A DNA stretch of 41,443 nt from Nemertoderma westbladi (lineage: Eukaryota > Xenacoelomorpha > Nemertodermatida > Nemertodermatidae). The position numbers and the translations under genes are program-made. Shown here one piece after another: positions 1 to 9,253 of the stretch. Below the pieces are notes generated by a model. That model made no database searches. It saw only the letters and a program-made list of their open reading frames with translations, and was not told the DNA's origin. Position 1 is the stretch's first letter, and the number at the start of each line of letters is the position of its first letter. The stretch is from positions 1 through 41,443 of the forward strand of contig JAUCBJ010008674.1 of NCBI GenBank assembly GCA_032718475.1, read 5' to 3'.

Positions 1-504
1 AACCTATTACCATATACGTACGTGTATGTAAACCTATTATCATATACATATGCGTATGTAACTTAAACCTATTACCATATACGTACGCATATGTAAACCT
101 ATTACCATATACGTACGCATATGTAAACCTATTACCATATACGTACACGTATGTAACTTAAACCTATTACCATATACGTATGTGTATGTAAACCTATTAC
201 CATATACATACGCGTATGTAAACCTATTACCATATACGTATGCATATGTAAACCTATTACCATATAGGTACGCGTATGTAAACCTATTACCATATACGTA
301 CTCGTACGTAAACCTATTACCATATATGAACGCATATGTAAACCTATTACCATATATGTATGTGTATGTAACTTAAACCTATTACCATATACGTACACGT
401 ATGTAACTTAGACCTATTACCATATACGTACGCATAGCGTATGTAACTTAAACCTATTACCATATACGTACACATATGTAAATTAAACCTATTACCATAT
501 AAGT
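1..504. repeat. Satellite array, 30/35-bp units (left arm)
   Basis: About 16 tandem units begin AACCTATTACCATATA and continue with a CG/TG/CA-rich alternating stretch ending in TATGTA. Units up to about 340 are mostly 30 bp. From about 341 onward they are mostly 35 bp because CTTA is added; one unit near 411-449 has an extra GCAT. Differences between units fall mainly at CpG positions (CG becoming TG or CA). Open frames crossing the array are artefacts of the periodicity. The array resumes after the inserted retrotransposon at 2729. Confidence 0.95.
491..504. repeat. Target-site duplication, left copy (RLE element)
   Basis: ATTACCATATAAGT here is repeated exactly at 2728-2741. Both copies have A instead of the usual C after CATATA (positions 502 and 2739). 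No other unit in the window shows that variant, so these are two copies of one target unit. Confidence 0.88.
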
Positions 505-506
505 CC

Positions 507-2547
507 GCGTCCTCGTTTGTGTCTGCCCGATTACTTGCTCTGGATAAAAACCCTGGCGTCCATCCCATAGGAATAGGCGAGGTCCTCCGCAGGGTAGTCG
601 GGAAAGCTGCGATGACTTGCATCTGAGAAGATCTGCAGGAGGTGGGCGGCTCGGTTCAGATGTGTTTGGGGCAGAAATCCGGTATTGAATCCGCCATCCA
701 CACCCTAAACGATGCCTTCACCACCGCTGACTGTGATGCAGTTCTACAGATCGATGCTACCAATGCTTTCCATTCGCTGAACCGGCAGGCGGCGCTGCAT
801 AACATCCGGCAGGTCTGCCCGGCACTCTATACAATCGTGGCGAATTGATATGACCAGCCATCGTGTTTATTCGTCGGTGGAGAGTCTCTTTTCTCCGAGG
901 AAGGGTCGACTCAGGGTGATCCGGTAGCGATGCCGATGTTTGGCTGCGGGCTGATCCCTTTACTATTGGAACTGAGTCATGGCTGTAGCTTCGTACAGAA
1001 ATGGTACGCAGATGACGGCAATGCAGCAGGCAAACTTGTCGAACTCCGGAAGTTCTTGGACATTGTTTCCGCTAGGGGGCCTCTCTACGGTTACTACCCG
1101 ACAAAATGCTCCCTTGTTGTAAAACCAGAAAAACTCCAGGAAGCAAAGGTAATGTTCGCGGACACCAATTTTACAGTCGACTCGGTTGGTAACAAACTCC
1201 TGGGAGGTGTTATCGGCACCGAGGAGTTCCATAACAACTTCATCGAACAAAAAGTCGAGGAGTTTGTCGCAGACGTGGAACGACTCACTACCATCGCCGC
1301 TGTTGATCCACATTGCGCATACGCCGGACTGGCATTCGGTCTGTCCTGTCGGTGGCGGTTTCTGGCGCGCGTTGTCCCTGGAGCCACGGACAGATTTGGT
1401 GGTCTGGAGGAGTCCGTAGGGAGGTGTCTGTGCTGGATATTTGACCGCCCAGCAATAACACCGGTAGAACGGCAACTGATGTCGCTCTCGGTTCGCGATG
1501 GTGGGCTAGGGATTCCTGTACCAGCTGATCTACAGCCCCAGTACGAATATTCCCGGAGGATTTGCGAACCGTTTGCCTCCTTGGAAGGTGAGTCTATGGC
1601 AGTGGTGAGAGAGGAGCAGACACACATAGCCAAGTTAGTAGCCACCTCTTCATCAGTTGTAGCGAAAGCTAAAAAGGAGGAGGTTTACGACCAATTAAGT
1701 TCTGACCAATCATAATTTGGTTATACTAACTACCGAAAAAGGTGCGTCTGCGTGGTTAAACACCAAACCACTCACCCTGCACGACACTCACCTGTCCAAA
1801 GGAGAGTTTAGGGATGCTGTTTGTCTCCGCTACGGTTGGTCGCCGAAGAACCTGCCATCTCATTGTGTTTGTGGGTCCCGATTTTCTGCAACCTACGTTC
1901 TGTCGTGTCCCACTGGAGGTTTCCCCTCCATCAGACACAACGAGATCCGCGATTTCGTCGCCGACACCCTAACCGAGGTGGCCCACAATGTGGCAGTCGA
2001 ACCGATGCTCCAGCCACTAACGGGGGAGTCCTTCTCCCTCCGCTCCACCTCGACGGACCAGCTGGCGCGGCTCGACGTGTCGGTGAGCGGATTCTGGGGC
2101 AATCGCCACCAGAAAATGTTTATCGACGTGTCGGTGTTCAACCCGCTGGCGGACACCAACACGGCGATGTCGATTGACGCCTCCCATCTCCACCACAAGG
2201 TGAGGAAGTGCCGGAAATATGAGGAGAGATTACGCGAGGTGGAACACTCCACCTTCACTCCCTTAATTTTCTCTGCTTTCGGCGGAATGGCACCATCTGC
2301 CCATCAGTTTGTCAAACGACTGGCGGTGAAGTTGTCCGACAAATGGCAGGTTCCCTATCCGGAGTGCGTATCATGGGTATGTCGGCGAATCAGTTTCTCC
2401 CTCCTCAGGTCGTCCTTAATGTGTTTACGCGGGTACCGTTCGGCTGCTAGGCAACCGGTGCGGGAGGCAGTCACCGACTCATCGATCCAGTTGGCTAACG
2501 CGGACTCAGACCCTGGGGTGTTGGCGCAGTTCGGTAGGGTGGGGTAA
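507..2547 (+). pseudogene. Reverse transcriptase / RLE endonuclease pseudogene
   Basis: In life this protein nicks its target and reverse-transcribes its own RNA there. The frame opens at 507 with the K-x-x-G-x-x-P-I motif (about 543-575). It continues through DATNAF (motif A, about 750), TQGDP (about 915) and WYADD (about 1000). A C-x-C...C knuckle followed by RHN lies at about 1864-1945. An R-L-D...I-D-V pair at about 2068-2130 resembles the catalytic core of PD-(D/E)XK nucleases. Breaks: in-frame TGA at 624-626 and 846-848, and a +1 frame change at about 1710, after which the last 276 codons are open. In the knuckle the expected His appears to be Tyr. The N-terminus is missing. The TGA at 624 sits where relatives have Arg, consistent with CpG decay of CGA. 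Confidence 0.82.
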
Positions 2548-2727
2548 ATACAGTAGTGTGCTCCATACACCGTAGAGACTGTTTCTGTGTTGGGGGCAGG
2601 TAAAGGATTTCATTTTAAATTTCCCTCTTACATTGGTTGCCTAGTAACGTTGGCTGGTGGTGGGTATTGTTTAACATTAACGTTTTATTATCTATGTGAA
2701 TAAATGAGACTTAAGAGTTAAAAAAAA
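2548..2727 (+). other. 3' UTR and poly(A) tail of RLE element
   Basis: About 170 bases follow the last stop. AATAAA lies at 2699-2704, 16 bases before a nine-A run (2720-2728; the last A may belong to the target duplication). This indicates copying from a polyadenylated RNA. Confidence 0.8.
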
Positions 2728-2741
2728 ATTACCATATAAGT
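2728..2741. repeat. Target-site duplication, right copy (RLE element)
   Basis: Identical to 491-504, including the private A variant at 2739. It follows the poly(A) tail directly, and the rest of the interrupted satellite unit continues after it. Confidence 0.88.
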
Positions 2742-3143
2742 ACGCGTATGTAACTTAAACCTATTACCATATATGTACGCGTATGTAACTTAAACCTATT
2801 ACCATATACGTATGCGTATGTAACTTAAACCTATTACCATATACGTGTACACGTATGTAACTTAAACATATTACCATATACGTACGCATATGTAACTTAA
2901 ACCTATTACCATATACGTACGTGTATGTAAACATATTCCTATTACCATATACCTATGAGTAACTTAAACCTATTACCATATACGTACACGTATGTAACTT
3001 AAACCTATTACCATATACGTACGCGTATGTAACTTAAACCTATTACCATATATGTACACATATGTAACTTAAACCTATTACCATACACATACGCGTATGT
3101 AACTTAAACCTATTAGCATATACGTACGCGTATATAACTTAAG
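2742..3143. repeat. Satellite array, mostly 35-bp units (right arm)
   Basis: About 12 units of the same satellite, nearly all the CTTA-containing 35-bp form also present at the end of the left arm. One unit near 2925-2965 is rearranged. The array stops at about 3143 in unrelated AT-rich DNA. Confidence 0.93.
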
Positions 3144-3520
3144 GTCGCTCAACATTAATTTTTTTAAAAGTTCATTTTAAATCAGATTTTAATAGAGATT
3201 CCGAATCTGTAAGTTATATTTAATTAATGTCGTTCATTCAACATTAGTTCAACATTCGTTCATTCGTCTTTTGCGAAAGGTGGTCGTTTTGGCTCTACCG
3301 ACAAAGATCCAACCCACCAGTTATGTTCTGACCGTGTAGTGCAGATGAATGTGTAGTGCAAGTATAAACAGGCATAGAAAGAAGCTAAAGTGTATGTATA
3401 TATAAATACACTGATACGTGTAGTAACTTATGCCATTTAAGTATATCTCGCACTGATCTGCCGCCCCAGAGGCAATAACCTCATACCCGGTTGTAGCTCA
3501 GCTGTAGTGTAAGCTGGATC
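3144..3520. other. Unique spacer
   Basis: AT-rich DNA with no open frame or repeat I recognise. A stretch near 3491-3530 loosely resembles a tRNA A box but has no B box. Confidence 0.5.
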
Positions 3521-4739
3521 TCACACTTGGCTGTTGCAATAGAGAGGACCAGTCATGCAGCGGCAAGGCAGATTTTGTTGTTCTGCTAGCACGCAGACTA
3601 AGTTTGCCTTGGCCACAATAAGGCAGTGATCACTGGAGAAGGGTCGAAGTGCAAATGCGTTACAGTCTTGTATAGAGCTCCTGTATTTCCTACGAAATAA
3701 AATATGGTCTATCTGGGATTTGTAACCACTGGGTCCACTATGATTCCATAGCTTTCCAGTTCGCTTCTTGAACTGGGTTCCAGCCGAAAATAATCCATTT
3801 GCAGAGATGAAATCCTGAAGATTGATGGAATTTCGGTTAACACTATCGCTATAGACCCAGGGCGATGTAGGTGATTGATGCAGACTTGCATTAAAGTCTT
3901 CCAGGAATGTTAAGAATGCATGCTGATCCACTCCATCAGTACCTGCTTGTAGATTTTGGTAGAAATTTTCTACCTCCTCTACTGGGGCAACACTAGTTGG
4001 AGAGTAGCACACAATCAGAACCACTTTAGGAAACTTCTTAGCCAGTCTTCCAGAACATAAGAAATGGCAACGGATGATGAGGTTAGAAATTTGGTCTATT
4101 TTGTCCAATACTGCATGTGCAGTTGGATTTATCAATGGACCAATTCCACAATTGCAACTATCATCTGCTGATTCGAGGGGAGTCGCCAACCGCCCCCCAT
4201 GTCCTTAATCAGAACCTCATCACCATCAGTCTGTCTAGTCTGCACTCTTCAGTCAGCTCTTGAATACCCACTGCGGTGAGAGAAAGCTCATTTGCCAAGT
4301 CAGTCAGCTCACCATGTCGCATTGGGGACCTGAGTGTTAGGGTGTTAACTGAGGCTAGTTTAGTGACTTGCCTCAGATTCACCAATGGCTGGCTTGGTTG
4401 GTCGGGGTGGAACATGAGAGTAGCCTCCAACTCCAGAATCCCTCTCCCCCTGACAATCTGGCCTCCCTGGTGATCAGGGTTTGGGCCAGAAAGGTCATCA
4501 GGAAAGGGACTCACAGAATTGTTAGCCGCTCTCTCTCCAGTAGGGGATAACTGACGCCTGTAAGGCCAATTGTGTCCGGTAGTCCCACTGGCCTCTAGTG
4601 GCCGGACCTCCGCATTACTAATGTAATCCATAGTGGGGGTTGGGGGGTGCTTTTTTGCTAAGTCAGCTCTCGGGGCAAATCTCGGAAATGTTTGAAAGAG
4701 TATCAAACATGAGGCAGTCATAACCACTGGTTGAATCAC
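3521..4739 (-). pseudogene. LINE family C, APE endonuclease fragment
   Basis: Two open stretches on the minus strand form one decayed N-terminal half of a LINE ORF2. The upstream part (4739-4209) has a Pro-rich leader, then a motif starting 'KLASVNTLTLR' and a later GIQEL, as at the start of apurinic-type endonucleases. The downstream part (4189-3521) has GIGPL, 'VCYSPTS', 'EDFNASL' (normally GDFNA), 'SQIDHIL' and SSDH, which are the Mg-binding and catalytic landmarks of the family. Stops or frame changes lie near 4189-4209, and no reverse transcriptase follows. The linkage resembles RTE-like LINEs. A more decayed copy in the same orientation lies at 40390-41090. Confidence 0.75.
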
Positions 4740-5053
4740 AAAGAAGTTTAATTTGAAATAAGTAAAGGAATTAGAATGAAGATAGTCAAATAATAGTAGG
4801 GCAGATTTTATAAAATTACTATAAATTTAATATGACGATAATGGAAAGAATATGTCAATGAACTACAATTCACTGTAAAAAGGAAGTAATTATTTTACAT
4901 TAATACAAATATAATTTTTGGTATGTTGTATTAATCTTTTGACAGCTATGCTGTGGCCATTTGTAATTTATTTCTACATCCTATAATTGATTTGGTGTCC
5001 ATTCAAACTAAAAACCTCATTAGTGCTTCTCCCTATGTGGCTGATGTACAATA

Positions 5054-5083
5054 GTATTGAGATACAATAATGTATCTCAATAC
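5054..5083. repeat. Perfect 12-bp hairpin, 6-base loop
   Basis: GTATTGAGATAC, loop AATAAT, then its exact reverse complement. Confidence 0.85.
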
Positions 5084-5260
5084 AGGGGGTCTCTTGGTGA
5101 AGAAAAGTGAAAATGTCCATCTTATTATAATGTGGCCGTTACTGCGAACTTGTATCTGAATAATATTAAAGGTAACAGAATCTTTAAATAAAAAAAAATT
5201 TTCAAATTTTAGTGTGATATAAATGTTATGATAATAAATAATAATCTATTTTAATTAAGG

Positions 5261-5373
5261 TCGATTCACATTATCTGTAGGCCTGGTTCACTAGTCAAGT
5301 TTAGTATCAATAATATTTCTGGTAGACATAATATCATTTCTCCAGGCATGCTTAAATAGATAGTGTGAATCGA
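5261..5373. mobile_element. Possible MITE with 16-bp terminal inverted repeats
   Basis: TCGATTCACATTATCT (5261-5276) is mirrored with one mismatch at 5358-5373, enclosing about 80 bp. The size and termini suit a tiny non-autonomous DNA transposon. I see no clear target duplication, so the call is tentative. Confidence 0.4.
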
Positions 5374-5949
5374 TCATATCCATAACATAAGATTATACTG
5401 TGTAATCTGCTGAGCTCTGCCTTGAAAGTGTTAGTCACACATTTATTATCTTCTACAGCAATAAAAACGTTAACACCAATACAGTTCCTCAATACTACAT
5501 TCAGGACTACATGCCTTCCTTGGCCTATGACAATAGCATTTAGTCCATATGAAATAGTGCTATGCACTGCACGCCATTTTATGGTTGTATAGCTTAAATG
5601 TAAAGCTAATCAGCGAAAAATGTAGAACAGGAAGCTTGTTCAACCTGCTAGCTATCGATTATTATCCCCAAGTGGTAAATCGAATTCCCTGTTTCTTGGT
5701 TAAAGTGGCCTGGGATTTTAATAAGATCAAACATAGGTGGGCACCAACATGAAGGCAAAGTTCGAAAGAGGCACATGCTAGTACATTTATGGTATATTAA
5801 TCAAATAACCTGTTCCTTACATCTAGGTTAGTGTTCAGTGAGTAATAAAGTCCATTGGAACCACTACTTTTTCTGAAGAGTACATATTAATTTATGTATG
5901 GTGCGTAGGTGGCGTTAATGATGTCATTGATAAAGTGACCCATACCCAG

Positions 5950-6725
5950 TAACCATGTGAGCTCGGACAGTGGAAATGAGATCCTCCCAGGCTTCCCAAT
6001 TCTCCACTGTTGTTGTCGAATGTTCAAGTCTAGTTTTCATATCAAGGTGGTCTGTATATGTCATAGAGCCGGTAATCCATGGCTACGCTTTCCATGTGTT
6101 GGTTGCCAGAAAAGTAGACCTGGAATGACCCCATGTTTACTTACCCATCAGTTCCCACTGAAACTTAATGAATCTTAATCTTTGTAGAGAGTGGTTGATA
6201 CATTGTATCCTTAAGCTCGGCATTTGTCATGTGTTGTGTCCAGCTGATATTAAGGTATTATTATGGTAGCAACCATCAATTCGTTGTTCAAGTGATTTAG
6301 TCAGTGTCCAGGTCTCACCCCCGTATAAAAATACACTTTCCACTGTGGCTCCAAAGAACTTAGTCTTCAGGTGCCTTGAGAGATCTGATTTCCAGATGAT
6401 CTCAATTTTTGATAGAGCTACCCATGCCTTTGATTTCCTAACTTCTACCTCTTTTTTGCTGCTCTCTATCTATGACCCCCAAGATACTGGAAGTCGTAAG
6501 TCTTCCTGAGTTGATTACCAATTATCAATTGCGGTCAAGATTCAATCAAGCCTTTATATTCAATCCAACCTCTTTAGCAGCCCTCTCCATATTATTCAGT
6601 AAAGTTGGGCATCTGATGGTGTGTTATAGTGCAGGATGATGTCATCCGCAAAGTCAGTGTCCGTGATTGTAGTTGCTGGATATCTGCTACTTCTGAATTC
6701 TTGTAGTGTGACTCCCAGAATCCGT
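5950..6725 (-). pseudogene. LINE family A fragment, RT C-terminus
   Basis: Base-by-base similarity to 31840-32610, which encodes the C-terminal third of the family A LINE on the minus strand. Shared stretches include CCCCCGTATAAAAATACAC and ACTTTCCACTGTGGCTC. The region would encode the post-catalytic RT part, the thumb-like segment and a Cys/His-containing tail, but stops and indels break it throughout. It ends at about 6725, where plus-strand LINE B sequence begins. Confidence 0.75.
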
Positions 6726-6734
6726 AAGTCGATC

Positions 6735-7235
6735 CGTGGATCCGGAAGTCAGGTGAGGACCTTCGAATACGTAAGAGAAAGGCATGGGCAGCCTTGAATA
6801 GGCTTTCCAGGATTTGGAAGTCACAGAGAATTAATCGGAAACTTAACGTCCGATTATTTAGAGCAGCAGTAGTTCCAGTACTCCTCTATGGGAGTCCTTG
6901 CTGGGCTCTAACTGCTGAGGACACCAAATCTTTGTATGGCACATTCACAAGAATGCTACGCCGGGTTCATTGTGTCTAATACAATGCACACATCTCCAAC
7001 CAGACACTATATAACATTGGAAGTGTCTCATTGGTTCCCCCAAGCTTGACACTAGAACAAAGTCGCCTCCGCTTTGTAGGTCATTGCTTTCGCCAAACAC
7101 TGGCCTCGAAGATGCGGATGATCTAGCAAATTTCATGGGTGATAAGGAGTTGTGCCGGCGAAATTTTGTCGACAAGCCGGCACAGCATTCTTAAAAATGC
7201 AGCTGCAATGGAGCATGCCGATCCTAGTAGTAGTG
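6735..7235 (+). pseudogene. LINE family B fragment, ORF2 C-terminus
   Basis: Starting near 6755 the frame reads an RKRKAWAALNRL-like segment, then 'VPVLLYGSPCWALT', 'TRMLRRVHC', then 'RLRFVGHC' and a short Asp/Arg-rich tail ending at a stop near 7193. This is the C-terminal domain shared by RTE-like LINEs. Compared with the copy at 29815-30060, about 100 bases between GCTTTCGCC and ACTGGCC are missing, shifting the frame at 7095. Both copies share a 3' UTR with a TAGTAGTAG-type tail. Confidence 0.75.
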
Positions 7236-7249
7236 ACTCCTAGATATTC

Positions 7250-7700
7250 TCCCTTCATCCATCCTTGCATAATCCAGTAAACATATGAATAGTTATGTAG
7301 GTTTGTTTTTGTAGTGTGAACCCCAGATCTTCTAGGTAGCAGTGTTTTGATCGATATGGATTTAACTTAGGATTATAATTTTGATAATTATAATTATTAT
7401 GTGTGTGTCTCGGTAGCGCAAGTATCTGAGCTATTGTTGATCTATTTGTTCGAAATCCATTTTGGCTCTTACGCAGCAGTTTCTGTATGTGAGGTCTAAT
7501 TCTATATAAAATATTTTCCTCCTTCTGCATCAGGTTGCAAATATCCATAATGGGAAGAGTTCATCATTTCAAAGTGTTTACACATTATCCTTCCAACCAG
7601 CCAGGCGATCAGCTGGATATTCCACAGTTCCCTTGAAAAGTTGGTTTGCTCTTTCTTCCAGGGAGATGGTTTATATCTTACATGTCGCGACAGGTTTGCT
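7250..7700 (-). pseudogene. LINE family A-like fragment, pre-RT and RT N-terminus
   Basis: The minus strand encodes 'CNLMQKEEN', 'RIRPHIQKLLRKSQNGF', 'RSTIAQILAL' and 'LGFTLQK', which match separate segments of the family A LINE at 32590-33180. Catalytic RT motifs are deleted and replaced by a short Asn/Tyr-rich filler. Up to about 7700 the strand still resembles the linker before the RT domain, although stops interrupt it. Confidence 0.65.
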
Positions 7701-8972
7701 TACTTCTTTTATCAGCGGCATTGGAGGCATCAATCCACTCTCTGACTAGCTCAGACTATTGCTCACTCAGTACTGCCGATTCAGTGCTGCTGATGTCTTG
7801 ACTGCATCTTTAGCAGCTGTTAATTACTTCAACGTTTAATATGAAGAAGTCATTCTAGGATAGGATATAAAGTCCATGTGAAAGAGAGCTTACTATTATT
7901 TATCTGGTCTGCCAGTCTGTCAATATTTCTAGCCACACCACCAGATATATTCTTAATCTCTTAGTAGTACAGTGTAGGATCTTGCTCTTTCATGTACACG
8001 CAGGTTTATTGGTTTAATATTGTTATTATATTATCTTGGTATACCTTAGTGATAAATAGAGATGAATTAAATTTCAAATCCAGAGATATTATACATAGTG
8101 AATTACATTCGGATTAATAGCGTGATTATTTTATTTATATTAAACAGTCGAGAGTTGAACTTCCTTTCCTTGTTATCACTAAGTTACTCATGGTACCGGT
8201 ACTTATGCTGGCAACGCGAATTCCACACAAAATTTATTTCCGAAATCGTTTATAAAATGGAATATAGCAGCATGTTGCTCCACATAAAAGGCGAATTACT
8301 CCATATTACCTTTAAAAATTGTCAATTAAGTTACCTGTTTTCGCACTCAATTATGGACAACCCTGCTGACACATATTTCCTTTGTTTAGTTACTTTTCTG
8401 GATATTTATATAGCTAAATACGCTACAGAGAAAGGCAACAACGAAATGTAATAATAAATTTATCTCTATAGCCTCTAACCCTAAACTAGACCGGGGGTGC
8501 CCTAGGGGGTGCCTGCTAGAAATTAGTCTCAAAGCAAATGTATCCAAATAAATAATATGTTACAGTAATTACATTGAAATCCTTCATATATATTAGTTGT
8601 GATGTATCATATCACATTTCTTATCATAAAATGTAATACATCTGATCCTATTAAACTTGATTAACGTGATTAGTATTCAAAATGACTATATCGAAAGAAG
8701 GAGAGAGGGTAAAAGAGAGCAAAAGCAAAAGGTAGGAGATACAGTAAAAGTGGCTTCAGACAGATCAGGCAGACAGGCAAATATAACACAGTGCGATGTC
8801 GTCATGGTCTCCGCATGAAGTCGTATCGGCTTGAGGATCAGAGTAGGGATCCGTAGGATTATTTTGAAATCTATCTATTTCTAGTCAATATTTAAAGTAG
8901 AAATTGAGCATTGAGAAATGTAGTGGGAATGAATAAGATTATGCGGATACAGTGGACATTGAATAGTTAATA
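7701..8972. other. Unique AT-rich spacer
   Basis: No gene supported. A 117-codon GTG-initiated frame at 8098-8451 is AT-driven and has no domain I recognise. A short G-rich patch occurs at 8490-8510. Confidence 0.5.
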
Positions 8973-9012
8973 CAGTGGCGAATCCAGGGGGGGGGGGGGG
9001 GGGGGGGGGGGG
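8973..9012 (+). repeat. hAT-like terminus followed by G26 tract
   Basis: CAGTGGCGAATCCA followed by a run of 26 G's (8987-9012) resembles the terminal inverted repeat of many animal hAT transposons (CAGTGGCG...CCAGGGGG). I found no matching opposite terminus, so this is one end only or a chance match. Confidence 0.45.
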
Positions 9013-9229
9013 TACGAGGCGACCGCCTGTTAAAAAGTAAAAGTTAAGTTATTAAAAAGTAAATAACGTTTTGGGTTATATTGTAAGTAGAGATAAATAA
9101 ATTGTCTAATTATATTATTTCTCTTTTTTCCAAAATAAGGCGACAACTAGGTGTATCTATTTATAAGAAAATAAGTTATGTATGTTTATTTTAAACAGAC
9201 ATCCTCAAAACAGCTTATAAATTACCAAT

Positions 9230-9253
9230 CCCCCCCCCCCCCCCCCCCCCCCC
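9230..9253. repeat. C24 homopolymer
   Basis: Twenty-four consecutive C's, 217 bp after a run of 26 G's. The two tracts can pair as an inverted repeat. Sequence after each tract shares a TTAAAAAGTA...AAATAAGG motif, suggesting an old duplication. Confidence 0.9.

Larger units (their letters stand above)
505..2727 (+). mobile_element. 5'-truncated RLE-type non-LTR retrotransposon in satellite
   Basis: A roughly 2.2-kb insertion, clearly more GC-rich than its surroundings, bounded by a 14-bp target duplication. It begins abruptly inside the first reverse transcriptase motif and ends in a 3' UTR with AATAAA and nine A's, as expected for target-primed reverse transcription with 5' truncation. The encoded order is reverse transcriptase, a Cys-rich knuckle, then a PD-(D/E)XK-like endonuclease. 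That is the plan of RLE non-LTR elements (the R2, CRE, NeSL and HERO type) rather than of APE-type LINEs. I cannot assign the clade. Confidence 0.85.
4740..5949. other. Unique AT-rich spacer
   Basis: No supported gene. It holds the hairpin at 5054-5083 and the small inverted-repeat element at 5261-5373. An antisense open frame at 5352-5567 overlaps the latter and has no recognisable motif. Confidence 0.5.

Noticed and set aside
1-504. CRISPR-like array
   Set aside because: Units are head-to-tail without unique spacers, in a eukaryotic context.
132-622. Repetitive open frames on both strands of the satellite
   Set aside because: They are by-products of a 30-bp unit lacking stops in some frames.
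963-1645. Long antisense frames opposite the RLE element
   Set aside because: They mirror the GC-rich RT coding strand and carry no motifs of their own.
3491-3530. tRNA-like A-box match
   Set aside because: No B box at the right distance and no cloverleaf fold.
8098-8451. 117-codon frame
   Set aside because: GTG start, AT-driven composition, no domain pattern.
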